Both the position numbers and the translations under genes were made by a program. From Pycnococcus provasolii (Eukaryota > Chlorophyta > Pseudoscourfieldiophyceae > Pseudoscourfieldiales), in the NCBI GenBank assembly GCA_049487715.1, contig CP150550.1, positions 248,001 to 312,000 of the forward strand: 64,000 nucleotides of DNA, in the 5' to 3' direction. The notes under the pieces were generated by a model that was not told the DNA's origin, did not search any database, and saw nothing but the letters and a program-made list of their open reading frames with translations. Shown piece by piece: positions 36,924 to 46,413 of the stretch (positions within the stretch are counted from its first letter, which is position 1; every line of letters begins with the position of its first letter).

Positions 36924-38556
36924 ATGTTCAGCTCAAGTTCCCTCCTGACTCGCCGCACATCCAAGCTGGTGGTGCTTCTACCAGCTGCTGCTCGCTCCCC
37001 GTCACCTCCGCCTTCTTCTTCCGCAGGTCGGTCACGCTCTCTCTCGAACTCGAAGAGTAGTTCTATGAAGAAGGATACCAAAAAACAACATCCCCCTCCC
37101 CACCACCTCGTGCGAACAAAAAAAAAACACCAAGGCGTCAGAACCTGCGAAATCGGCACCTGCGAAACCAAACCAAACTTCGGAAGTACACTACGAGTTC
37201 AACGGACCCATTGGCGCACTCGGAATCACCATCGGCCTGCCTGTCGTGTGCTACCTGCTCGTCGCCGTGTGCAACGCAAAACAAGGGTGCGTCGCCATCA
37301 CGCCGTTCGAAACAATCGCATCAAGGCTCAAGGCACAAGTCAACGCATTCTGGGAACGTGGATCGATCGCCACGGGTGACGCCGCAGTCGCGTACCTGAT
37401 ATGGTTCGTCGGGTGTGCCGCGCTGCACCTCCTGCTTCCCGGTGCGCGAATCAAGGGAACGAAGCTGAAGACGGGCGAACAGCTGACGTACAAGATCAAC
37501 GGACTGTACACCTTCCTGCTCACGACGTTCGGACTCGCGTACCTCGCCTACGTCGGCGCGTTCAAGCTCAGCTACGCGTACCACGCGTACGTGCCGCTGC
37601 TCACGGCGTCCGTCGCCTTCTCGTACGCGCTGTCCATCTACGTGTATGCCATGTCTTTCGTCAAGGGAAAACTGCTTGCTGAGGGCGGGCAGACGGGAAA
37701 CGTGCTGTACGACTTTTTCATCGGACGCGAGCTGAACCCTCGCATCGGATCATTCGACTGGAAGGAATTCTGCGAGCTCGTTCCAGGGCTCACGCTGTGG
37801 GTTCTGCTCGACATGGCGTGCTGCCACGCAGCTTACCTGCACTCCGGAGGAGGTGGTTGGGCGAGCCTTCCCGCCTCCGCCACGGCGACGCCGTGGTCAG
37901 CCGCGTCGGCAGTCGCCTCGGACGTGCTCACGCACATTCCCATCGGACTCCTCCTGGTGACGGCTTTCCACTGGTGGTACGTCTTCGACGCGCTGTACAA
38001 CGAAAGGAGCATCCTAACGACGATGGACATCACCACGGACGGGTTCGGGTTCATGCTTGCGTTTGGAGACCTCGCCTGGGTGCCCTTCACGTACTCTCTG
38101 CCTGCACGTTACCTCGCAGATCGCGTCATTGCCGGTGATTCGTACGGCACCACGCCGCCGTGGCTGTCAGTCGCAAGCGTCGTGCTGTTCTTTGCCGGAT
38201 ACTCCATTTTCCGTGGTGCGAATGGAACGAAAGACCTCTTCCGCCGCAATCCCGACGACCCGCGCGTTAAGCACATAAAGGTTCTACCCACGAAGCGCGG
38301 CACGAAGCTGATGGTGAGCGGATGGTGGGGTATGGCAAGGCACATCAACTACACGGGTGACTGGGTACTAGGCCTGGCGTGGTGCCTTCCTTGCGGATTC
38401 GACCGCGTGATTCCGTATTTCTACGCGGTGTACTTCGCGGTTCTGCTTGTGCACCGCGACCTGCGAGACGAGGAGATGTGCGAGAAAAAATACGGGAAGG
38501 ATTGGGCGACGTACAAGCAGAAAGTGCCGTATCGCTTCATTCCCGGTGTTTATTGA
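36924..38556 (+). CDS. C14SR: Delta-14 sterol reductase (ERG24/FACKEL/LBR family), one-base frame slip
   Basis: Reduces the C14-C15 double bond of sterol intermediates in the ER. From about 37129 the frame gives the multipass enzyme: VHYEFNGPIGALGITIGLP, GEQLTYKINGLYTFLLTT, FFIGRELNPRIGSFDWKEF, and the family-defining C-terminus FRRNPDDP, VSGWWGMARHINYTGDW, LLVHRDLRDEEMCEKKYG, VPYRFIPGVY. No ATG exists in this frame upstream. The N-terminal part is open in another frame from ATG 36924 (or 37065), rich in Ser/Arg and then Lys (MKKDTKKQHPPPHH). The two frames meet in a run of ten A at 37118-37127; one base fewer joins them into 543 (or 496) residues. I infer a homopolymer error rather than a dead gene. 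Confidence 0.85.
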
Positions 38557-38690
38557 ATAATAAAATATCAGCCAATAGTCTAGGCTTAGTAAGAAATTTG
38601 TTTTTTCTTTTCTACTACTCTCATTGTTGCGAGGTACTCGAATTTTTTGTTTTACAGGAACCAAAAAAAAACTAACCTATTTTATTTAAG

Positions 38691-40736
38691 TTAGTGCATC
38701 TGCACCGCCGCCGTGTCCGCTTTCTGCTGCTTGTTTTGCCACCGATTCACCTGCAGGTCCAGAAGCAAGCCCAGGTGCTTTTCGATCGGCGCGAGCGTGT
38801 TCGCGGCAATCACGCCGCTCGCAGCCGCCGCGGGAACGCCAATTCCAGGGAATACGCCGTCGCCACATCGCAGCAAACCGTCGACGGGCGTTAGCACGCC
38901 AGGCATCGGGATCGCGGACACATTCAGGCCCGCGATGTTGACTCGCTGCGCGCCTGCGCGAAATGCAGGCCCGTACGTTCCATAGCGCCGGCGCAGGAAC
39001 CTCTCGTGCGTCAGCGGAGTGGCTGTTGACACCACCTCCGCTCTCTCCCGCACGTCTGGAATGACGCGCTCGATACTCCTCCACAGAATCTCGAGCCGCT
39101 CCTCCTTTTTCTGCTTGTACTCCTCGCTCCTACGGTCGAGACCTTCGTACTCGTGGTACGGCTCAGATCCCGCAGTGTAGACGTGCGCAACGTGCTTGCC
39201 CGGCGGTGCGCACGTCGGGTCGAGCAAGCTCGGGAAGAACATCGTGACGACGTTCTGCGGGTCGGACAGCGGGCGACCCCAGTCCTCGATGATGAGGTGC
39301 TGCGCATCCACCTTACTCCAATCCATGCCCTCGCCCTTGAGTCCGAGGAAGAGATGGGCTATGGACCCCTGCGCGGGCGTCTCACCCAGCTCGCTCAGCC
39401 ACGTGCGCGAATCCTCGTCTGGCATTGCATCCTCGTGCAGCATCTTCGCCGTGTCCCACGCCGTTGCGTTCGACACCACCGCCTTGCGCGCCTTGACCAC
39501 CTTTCCATTTTTCAGGCGCACCCCAACGGCGCGCGGCGCGCCCGTCGACGGATCGGGTTCGACGAGAATTTCCTCGACGTGCCTTTTCGTCTCAATGCGC
39601 CCACCGTACTTCTCCAGGCCACGGATGAGCGCGTCGATCACCGCGCCAGATCCGCCGATGGGTGCCATGAGAGACGCACCCTCCTTGTGGAATTCCGACA
39701 GGCAGTACACCATCGCCGCGCCCATGGTTCCCTCTGCGGGGTATCCTGAAAAGAAGCACAGCGCGTCGATGAATCGCTTCAGGAAAGGCTCGGTGATGAT
39801 CGGCTCGGAGATGCGGTGGAACGAGTCGAAGAGAAGCGGAACGTCGGGCAGGACTCCTGGATGCGAGAGGTAGAATGGCAGCGCTGGTAGCGTGGTGAGA
39901 AGGAGACCAAAGTCTTGGCGAAGGTTCAGAAGAGGGCACGCGTCGTTTGCTTCGGAGAGAAGCCGCATGCGTTCTCGCAGCCTCCTCCACTCTGCCACCG
40001 CGAGTTCCGGGTTCTCCGCGTGCTCGCGCAGCGCCTGCTCAAAACCTCCAGGCTCGCGGTCTGGCCCAACGCTGTACCTCCACGAGTTCTCGCCGATGGC
40101 CATGGGTGTGGGAAGCGACGAGCTCGGCTCGTCGTGCGAGGCTGCGCCCGGTCCAAGCCCGTCGTGCATGGTCCACCCGTTGTACGTTCGGTTCTCCACC
40201 TCCTCGCCGAGAACCTCGAGTACGAGCTGCAGCGGGTTTGTGCTTCCATCCTTGGGTCCTTCTAAGATGGACGGTCCCACCTCGAAGACGTACTCGCCGT
40301 CTCCTCCAGGTGCCTTGTGTGGGAACGTGTGGCAGCACCCTCCTGGCACGTAGTGCGACTCCAGCACCAAGGTTTCGTAGCCGTGCTTTGCGAGCACGCT
40401 GCCGCACGACAGTCCCCCGATTCCAGATCCGATCACGACGACGTCCACCACCTCCTCAGGCTCAGTCGACGATGCTGATGCTGATGCTGATGCCGCCAAC
40501 GCGCGCACACGCGCCGCCGCACACATTCTCTTTCTTGAGTGGCCGCCGTATTTGTATTTTCTGCGTGCACCATCATCGCCGTGTTGTCCTGTGTTTGCTT
40601 CTGCACGAGAACAACAAGGCGTGTGGCGACCATCACCACAAGAAAATGCCGGCCTCCTCGGACTCCTCCTCCCCATGAGGAGTCCTCCCCATGAGGACTC
40701 ACCGTGGACTCTCAGTTGATAATGAAAACCAAGCAT
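38691..40736 (-). CDS. Carotenoid isomerase (CRTISO)-like FAD oxidoreductase
   Basis: A member of the CrtI/CRTISO flavoprotein family; the closest plant type is plastid CRTISO or its paralogues. The 681-residue product has the FAD loop VDVVVIGSGIGGLSCG (about 97-112), LVLESHYVPGGCCHTF, FEVGPSILEGP, a substrate region with GYPAEGTMGAAMVYCL, PIGGSGAVIDALIRGLEKYG, and the C-terminal FAD block IPMPGVLTPVDGLLRCGDG. Start is uncertain: ATG at 40736, 40676 or 40526 all lie in frame; 40526 (MCAAARVRALAASASAS) gives a typical transit peptide. Short near-repeats (gaggactcctcctcccc, tcctccccatgagga) surround the second ATG. Cis/trans carotene isomerase activity is inferred from the family. Confidence 0.83.
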   Translation of the reverse strand: MLGFHYQLRVHGESSWGGLLMGRRSPRRPAFSCGDGRHTPCCSRAEANTGQHGDDGARRKYKYGGHSRKRMCAAARVRALAASASASASSTEPEEVVDVVVIGSGIGGLSCGSVLAKHGYETLVLESHYVPGGCCHTFPHKAPGGDGEYVFEVGPSILEGPKDGSTNPLQLVLEVLGEEVENRTYNGWTMHDGLGPGAASHDEPSSSLPTPMAIGENSWRYSVGPDREPGGFEQALREHAENPELAVAEWRRLRERMRLLSEANDACPLLNLRQDFGLLLTTLPALPFYLSHPGVLPDVPLLFDSFHRISEPIITEPFLKRFIDALCFFSGYPAEGTMGAAMVYCLSEFHKEGASLMAPIGGSGAVIDALIRGLEKYGGRIETKRHVEEILVEPDPSTGAPRAVGVRLKNGKVVKARKAVVSNATAWDTAKMLHEDAMPDEDSRTWLSELGETPAQGSIAHLFLGLKGEGMDWSKVDAQHLIIEDWGRPLSDPQNVVTMFFPSLLDPTCAPPGKHVAHVYTAGSEPYHEYEGLDRRSEEYKQKKEERLEILWRSIERVIPDVRERAEVVSTATPLTHERFLRRRYGTYGPAFRAGAQRVNIAGLNVSAIPMPGVLTPVDGLLRCGDGVFPGIGVPAAAASGVIAANTLAPIEKHLGLLLDLQVNRWQNKQQKADTAAVQMH

Positions 40737-41232
40737 CGTGATGTAAGAGAAGACACACACAAGAGAAGACACACACAAGAGAAGGATATGTATGTATGTA
40801 TGTGAGAATTAAGAAGAAAAAAACAGTAAGTGACGTAAACCAGGGGGAGGTGGGTCCAATCCACCCCCAGGTCCCAGTTGAAAAAACAAGGCCTTGGAGG
40901 AATATCTCTTATCGTGTAAAATCTTCATAAATCAATTCCGATTCCGCCGGAGATATGCCCTTGGCCTTGGTCGTTGATTAGGGGTTTCGTTCCTAGTCAG
41001 AACAGTAGTTCGGTTTAGGGGTTAGCTGTTCGGTTTAGGGACTTTAGGGGTTAGGACTTTAGGGGTTTGGACTTTAGGGGTTTGGACTTTAGGTAGGGGT
41101 TTGGACTTTAGGGTTCTCCGGTTCGGTTCACATGTGTATGTGGTGTTCGTGGACCTCTCGCGCCGCCACATAACCCAACCCTGTTAACGTTGTTGTTCAT
41201 TCTAGAAGTTTGTCTCGAAGAAGAAGTCAAGC
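40737..41232. promoter_or_regulatory. Divergent promoter with TTTAGGGG array and microsatellites
   Basis: About 496 bases between divergent plastid-enzyme genes. It contains an acacaca/agagaag and (tatg)n microsatellite at about 40752-40803 and a degenerate telomere-like array at 40978-41116 (GTTTAGGGG, GACTTTAGGGGTTTG repeated about four times). No gene was seen. Confidence 0.5.
41056..41116. repeat. Tandem GGACTTTAGGGGTTT repeat
   Basis: Three to four copies of a 15-16-base unit related to TTTAGGG in the promoter of the aldo/keto reductase. The units vary slightly in length and sequence. Confidence 0.8.
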
Positions 41233-42603
41233 ATGCCCATGTCAATGATGGGCCTCCCATCCTCCTCCTCATCCTCGTCGTCGTTGAAGAAGGCTCATGC
41301 TCATGCTGCTGGTACTGGTGCTGGCACTATGCCTCGCCGTCGTGCATTATCATCCTTATCGCCTCGTCCATCTGGCGTTTCCGTTCAAGCATCTTCATCT
41401 TCTGCGTCGTCGTCGTCGGCATCGGCGGCATCTGCATCTGCATCTGCATCCGCATCACCAGCGTCATCACCCGCGGCCAAGACGCCAGCAACGAAGCCGT
41501 TCGACAAGGTGCAACTCGGATCGTCAGACCTGCTCGTCACGGACGTATGCCTCGGAACTATGACGTGGGGACAGCAAAACACGGAACAGGAGGCACACGA
41601 ACAACTCACGTACGCCGTCGCGGAACGAGGGGTCAACTTCATAGACACCGCGGAAATGTACCCCGTGCCCACAAAGGCGGAGACGCAAGGACGAACGGAC
41701 CAGTACATCGCAAGCTGGCTGAAAAGCGGCGTCGTCAAGAGAGACGACGTCGTCATCGCAACAAAGCTGTGCGGGTACTCGCCGCGCATCGACTGGATAC
41801 GTGACGGAGGAAAGACGCCGCGCGTCGACGCGAAAAATGTCAAGGAGAGCGTTGACCAGAGCCTCAAGCGACTCGGCATCGACACGATCGACTTGCTGCA
41901 GATCCACTGGCCTCACAGGTACGTCGGAGGGCTCTTCGGGGGACAGGCGTATGACCCGGCCAACGACCGGCTCGACGACGACGTGCCGTTCGAGGAGCAG
42001 CTGCGGGCGCTCAAGAAAGTCGTCGACGAAGGAAAGGTGCGGTACATCGGAGTCAGCAACGAGACGAGCTGGGGAGTCGCGTCGTTCCAAATGGCTGCGG
42101 AGAGGCACAAGCTTCCCAAGGTGCAGACGATCCAGAACAGCTACTCGCTCATCGTGAGGTCGTCGTACGAGACGGACCTCGCGGAGGTGTGCGCACCTCG
42201 CAACTGCAACGTCTCGCTGCTCGCATACTCGCCGCTCGCGGGCGGGTCGCTGTCAGGCAAGTACTGCGACGTCGACGACCCAGCCACGAACCCACTCACG
42301 AAGAATGCGCGCTTCTCGCTGTTCCCCGGATACATGGAGCGTTTCCAAAAAAGCCGCGCGATGGAAGCGGCTCGCAAGTACGCGGATCTCGCACGTCGGT
42401 ATGGCATGACGCCCTCCGAACTCGCGCTGAAGTTTGCGCGAAGCCGCTGGTTCGTCGCGTCCACGATCATCGGCGCAACGACGATGGACCAGCTTCGCGA
42501 TAACTTGGACGCGTTTGAGGGCGATCGTGATCTTCCCGAGGAGCTTTTGGAGGAGGTGGATGCCATGTACAGAGTGTACCGCGACCCGGCCCAGGGTGTT
42601 TGA
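41233..42603 (+). CDS. Tas-type aldo/keto reductase, plastid-targeted
   Basis: An NADPH-dependent aldo/keto reductase of the Tas group, common in plant chloroplasts. The 456 residues start with an approximately 85-residue Ser/Ala-rich transit peptide (poly-Ser and SASASASA runs). The barrel then shows LGSSDLLVTDVCLGTMTWG, NFIDTAEMYP (catalytic Asp and Tyr), VVIATKLCG (Lys), TIDLLQIHWPHRY (His), YIGVSNETSWGV, AYSPLAGGSLSGKY and a cofactor-binding FVASTIIGATTMDQL. All four catalytic residues (D, Y, K, H) are visible. The ATG at 41233 is the first in frame. Substrate unknown. Confidence 0.92.
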   Translation: MPMSMMGLPSSSSSSSSLKKAHAHAAGTGAGTMPRRRALSSLSPRPSGVSVQASSSSASSSSASAASASASASASPASSPAAKTPATKPFDKVQLGSSDLLVTDVCLGTMTWGQQNTEQEAHEQLTYAVAERGVNFIDTAEMYPVPTKAETQGRTDQYIASWLKSGVVKRDDVVIATKLCGYSPRIDWIRDGGKTPRVDAKNVKESVDQSLKRLGIDTIDLLQIHWPHRYVGGLFGGQAYDPANDRLDDDVPFEEQLRALKKVVDEGKVRYIGVSNETSWGVASFQMAAERHKLPKVQTIQNSYSLIVRSSYETDLAEVCAPRNCNVSLLAYSPLAGGSLSGKYCDVDDPATNPLTKNARFSLFPGYMERFQKSRAMEAARKYADLARRYGMTPSELALKFARSRWFVASTIIGATTMDQLRDNLDAFEGDRDLPEELLEEVDAMYRVYRDPAQGV

Positions 42604-43005
42604 TCAGTCAATGTTGAGCAATTGCAGATTCAGTAAAAATCTTTTTTTAATGGAGTTGCGTTTACTTCGTCCACGATTCACGTCACATACCAACTAAGGT
42701 TAGTCTTTTTACTTCCAATATAAAATTAGCTGAGCACTTAAAAAGGTACCGGTACAGGTAAACCTTTACCATCCTAAAAGTTAAGGTTAGTGTGCTACCC
42801 TCTATTGCACGACTGCACGACTGCACGTTCGCCGTTCGTGGACGGCGGATCCACTGTTGTTGCATCTATCCCGTTGATTAAGGTGGTCAAGAATACGACC
42901 CGAACGCGGGCGACCCTGCAAGACACACTCATATTGCATGGGCCTTCGGAGGAGAGTCTTTTTTTTCTACTGGCCGGAGTTTGGTCAACTTCCCGCTTTC
43001 CTTCG
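42604..43005. promoter_or_regulatory. Intergenic region, tandem genes
   Basis: 402 bases between plus-strand genes. It contains a ggtaccggtacaggtaaacc motif near 42746-42765 and AT-rich DNA. The frame of the alpha-kinase is open back to 42790 without a recognisable domain. No other gene was seen. Confidence 0.35.
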
Positions 43006-44007
43006 ATGCCGTCACCCGCGCAGATGGCGCACGCGTCCATGGCGTCGTCGTCGTGGCCGCTCTTCACCGCGACGCGCCTCTCCTACGACGTCGCGTCCGG
43101 CCGGTGGCGCGAAACGCAAAACTGCAAGGTGCAAATCGCAACCAGCGCCTTCGCGCGAGGTGGAATGCGACTTGCGTTCCGCGGACTCGAGCACGAAACA
43201 ACTGGCGCCTTGTCGCCGTGCGTGCTCAAGTTTTTCGAAGAGGAACAGCTGAAGCACCCGAAGTACTACTTCGCCGAGGCCAGCACGCAGATGGTGGCCG
43301 AATCTATCGCACAGGAGTTCAACAAGGCTCTAAAGCGCAACGAGAGCGCATTCAGAGCCGCCAGTAGAGGGTCGAGCACGTTGCCCACCATTGGTTTCGT
43401 ACCTGTGTCCGTGCTTAGATTCAACGATAAGAGCGTTTTTGGACAGCGATTTTGCACCATCGAGCCTCTACTGGATGGCCAGTATCGGAAGCATACAGAC
43501 AACGACGGCATGTCTGACAACGAGCCTGCGGCGGTTGCCTTTGAGCACTTCTCGCACTTCCACACCGCAGGATCGCTCGTCGTGTGCGACCTGCAGGGCG
43601 TTAGTGGCACGCTGTTTACTGATCCACAGATCCACAGCCTCGACGGACGTGGATTCGGGCTGGGAAACTTGGGTAATGCGGGCATACAGCGTTGGCGTGC
43701 AAAGCACAAGTGCACTTCGCTGTGTCACGTCGTGTGCGCGGCGCGGCGCACGCCATCATCGTCGAGGGGCGCAGCCTCGGCGCCACCGCGAATGCAGCCA
43801 CCACCACCACCACCACCACGCCGACCCGCGGCTGGGGCGCATGGGTTGATGCGTGTTGCGCAACCAGGAGAGTCCGACGCCGAGGTGGCGGCGCGCCTGC
43901 AGGCGGAAGAGTACAGCGTTGACGACGAAAATGGCGCCATGCACTTCAAGGAGACGCGCAGGCGCTTTGACGGTTTCCTAGACAGCGCAGCGCGATGGGC
44001 TGCATGA
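43006..44007 (+). CDS. Alpha-kinase (MHCK/eEF2K-type) domain protein
   Basis: Atypical protein kinase of the alpha-kinase family. The 333 residues hold one alpha-kinase domain (about 10-250): GGMRLAFRG and PCVLKFFEE (ATP-binding Lys), YFAEASTQMVAESIAQEFN, IEPLLDGQYRKHTDNDG, AFEHFSHFHTAGSLVVCDLQGV, FTDPQIHS and the signature GFGLGNLGNAGI (about 217-228), then a zinc-binding HKCTSLCH. The C-terminus has a poly-Pro run and a MQAEEYSVDDE-like acidic helix (AARLQAEEYSV). No partner domain (WD40, calmodulin binding) is seen, so its substrate cannot be guessed. The ATG at 43006 gives the shortest product containing the whole domain. Confidence 0.9.
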   Translation: MPSPAQMAHASMASSSWPLFTATRLSYDVASGRWRETQNCKVQIATSAFARGGMRLAFRGLEHETTGALSPCVLKFFEEEQLKHPKYYFAEASTQMVAESIAQEFNKALKRNESAFRAASRGSSTLPTIGFVPVSVLRFNDKSVFGQRFCTIEPLLDGQYRKHTDNDGMSDNEPAAVAFEHFSHFHTAGSLVVCDLQGVSGTLFTDPQIHSLDGRGFGLGNLGNAGIQRWRAKHKCTSLCHVVCAARRTPSSSRGAASAPPRMQPPPPPPPRRPAAGAHGLMRVAQPGESDAEVAARLQAEEYSVDDENGAMHFKETRRRFDGFLDSAARWAA

Positions 44008-44062
44008 ATAAACAAGAGCGACGGCGTGTGACGTTGCACACATAACAAATTGATTGTAAAAC

Positions 44063-46183
44063 TTAGACTAAATTCTTTGAAAAGTACAGAAATGCTGCGA
44101 TAATGTACCTAACGCCGCGCGACACTGGCTCACCTGCGTGCCTCGTCGTTCCACCGGCGAACGAAACCACGTGGCCAACGTCTGGCCTAACAACAGTGCC
44201 ATCGAATGGTACCGTGGAAGCGGTTGAAGGGAAGTACGTGCCCCCACCCACCGCGGCATCGTTCAGCGCAATCGTTAGACTGACTTCGCTCTCATCAGTG
44301 TGCTCCGGCAGCGCGTTGCGGTGCTCATCGTACCTCACAACGAACGCGTCGTGAACCGCCACGCGCGTGCGGCCATTCACAAGCTGCGGGAACTGTTCAA
44401 GCAACATCGCATTTATCGACCGCTTCATGGCTGCATTGAAAATCGAAAGAGCCTCTGGTATGGAATCCAGCGGTAAGTCTGTGGTGGGTACGCTGTAGTG
44501 ACGCGCGGTTGTCCATCCATTCCCCTGCGCTGCACGCGCCTCGGCCAGGTCAATGATTCGCGTGCACTCTTCCGACGTGAGCGCAGGTCGTATGGTACAG
44601 AACACATCCGGAGGTGCAAGCGATCCTGGCTGTATGGGCACAGGCACACGTCGGTATGGCAATTGTTCGGAGGAATCACCAGATTGCAGCCAGTAGGAAA
44701 AGGCGACGTCCTTTCGTAGTTGCTTGTCTATGTTGGGATTCACGTGATCGGGGTAACGCTTCGAAGCGTCGCGCCATGTCGAATGTGCATCATCCCATAG
44801 ACCCTGCAGCAGCTTGCATACACCAAGAGCGTGCTCGGCGATTAGCGTATCACGCGGTTTGCTGCTCCCACGATGCACGGCGAGCCAAGCATCGAGTACA
44901 GCCTCGCTATCAGCGTAGCGTGCCTCCTCTTGCAGTGCCATGGCGAAAGGAATGTCGACGGCAGCTTCGGCTTCGACGCCGAATGCATCAAAGGCACATC
45001 GTGCGCAGGTGCATGTCCACATTGGGTGATTCATGTCACCGCCGCCCCCGTCGTTGGCGCAGCGAAAGAAACGACTGCGAACGTCAGCTTGCCGTGATTC
45101 CGCATCTGACCCAGCAATCGTGGAATAATTCAACGTGAGCTCTTCTCCCTCCACAATATCACGAAGCGCCACAAGAGCGGCGTACGGCGGCTGACCTGGC
45201 GCTGCACCAGCATGTGCCTCCAGCTGGACGTTGGGAACACACGAGTGGCTCGCTCTGCCGATGGTTGGGAACACAGCCATGGCCTCGACGCAGCAAGTTC
45301 CGATCGTTCTGTCGTCATTATTTTTACGTTCGGCCAGCGCGACCAAAGCACGCGCACGACGCGCAGAGTCCGGAATTCCCATAGCCTTTGCCTTTGCAAC
45401 GGTGGTGTCATTTGCCGACGCACTTGCTGACGATGTAGCCCTCGATAAAACAGGAATGGCATTCGCCTCACAAGCCAAGACGGCGCACGCGAACGTCCGT
45501 GCGTCTTCTGGCAAGGCTGCAAGCGGCACATTTTTCGCATAATTCAATGCAAAGCGTAAGCTAGCGTAGCTTTCCTCGAGTGCGTCCCATAAGCGCTCTG
45601 CAGCTCTCCTTCGCCTTTTTTTTGTGTTGGCGCGCTGGGCGGAGACGTCTGGCCAAGGTTGCCATGGTTGAAGGTTGGATAGCTGAGAGGCTTGCTGACC
45701 ACCACCACCGCTGTTCGCAAGAGCAGCTGCAAGGCACTCTGCAGCGAGAGCGATTGGATCGTGGCTTGCTGAAGCGTCGTGGAATGCGCGAGTAGGGTCG
45801 GAGGAGTCGGTGGATTCGGCGCAAGTGAGCGTATGAGTGCCTGCGTGTTGTTCACGACACTTGGTTGAGCAGTAGTAAACATTCGAGCATTCCGCGCACA
45901 TCACGTACGACGACGACGACGAGGGGAGTGCAGCTAGGCAGAACGCGCACCCTTTTTGGTTGTGGTATTGACTTTTGAGAATGATGGCGGCGAGTGCGTG
46001 TTCTGTGACGACGGTGTCTCCTTTTGCAATAGCGCGCGTCGCGAACGCGCGGTATCTGCGCGGCGAGAGCGCGCACGGGTCGTACCGAACGGGAAGGTTT
46101 TCATCGGGTGACGCCGACGACTGGGCCGCCGCCGCTGACGGTGACGGCGGCGGCCACCACTGTGGCGGCGGCGTGACAGGCAT
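44063..46183 (-). CDS. SMYD-like SET/MYND protein fused to a 2-oxoglutarate Fe(II) oxygenase
   Basis: 706 residues with two catalytic regions. The N-terminal part has a split SET domain with a MYND zinc finger (about 77-125; CAFC, CAECSNVYYCSTKC, H...C), the SET core SHSCVPN (near 312), GEELTLNYS and a post-SET CTCARC, as in SMYD lysine methyltransferases. A TPR-like helical stretch follows (LLQGLWDDAHSTW). From about 526 there is a prolyl-4-hydroxylase-type double-stranded beta-helix: CTIRPALTSEECTRIIDLAE, FVVRYDEHRNALPEHTDESE (iron ligands H and D near 627), GGGTYFPS, and GTTRHAGEPVSRGVRYII with the distal His and the 2OG-binding Arg (about 681-690). The frame is continuous, with no stop between domains. 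The ATG at 46183 is the one closest to the SET start. Confidence 0.88.
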   Translation of the reverse strand: MPVTPPPQWWPPPSPSAAAAQSSASPDENLPVRYDPCALSPRRYRAFATRAIAKGDTVVTEHALAAIILKSQYHNQKGCAFCLAALPSSSSSYVMCAECSNVYYCSTKCREQHAGTHTLTCAESTDSSDPTRAFHDASASHDPIALAAECLAAALANSGGGGQQASQLSNLQPWQPWPDVSAQRANTKKRRRRAAERLWDALEESYASLRFALNYAKNVPLAALPEDARTFACAVLACEANAIPVLSRATSSASASANDTTVAKAKAMGIPDSARRARALVALAERKNNDDRTIGTCCVEAMAVFPTIGRASHSCVPNVQLEAHAGAAPGQPPYAALVALRDIVEGEELTLNYSTIAGSDAESRQADVRSRFFRCANDGGGGDMNHPMWTCTCARCAFDAFGVEAEAAVDIPFAMALQEEARYADSEAVLDAWLAVHRGSSKPRDTLIAEHALGVCKLLQGLWDDAHSTWRDASKRYPDHVNPNIDKQLRKDVAFSYWLQSGDSSEQLPYRRVPVPIQPGSLAPPDVFCTIRPALTSEECTRIIDLAEARAAQGNGWTTARHYSVPTTDLPLDSIPEALSIFNAAMKRSINAMLLEQFPQLVNGRTRVAVHDAFVVRYDEHRNALPEHTDESEVSLTIALNDAAVGGGTYFPSTASTVPFDGTVVRPDVGHVVSFAGGTTRHAGEPVSRGVRYIIAAFLYFSKNLV

Positions 46184-46413
46184 TGCAGCGCGACACAAAA
46201 AAAATGAAGTTGTTTTGGCAAATCCCCGAATTTCTCGTTCCCCTTCCCGAAACAACCTCCCGAAACACGGAATGTGTGTGAGCACGACTACGCGAGGCGA
46301 ACTTTTTGTGGAATTGTGGGAAATGATTTTGTGTGCTACTGCTACCAACTACACGGAAAGAGGAAAAACTATCTTGAAAGCGAAAAAAAAACGCTCTTGT
46401 GACTGTGAGTCGT

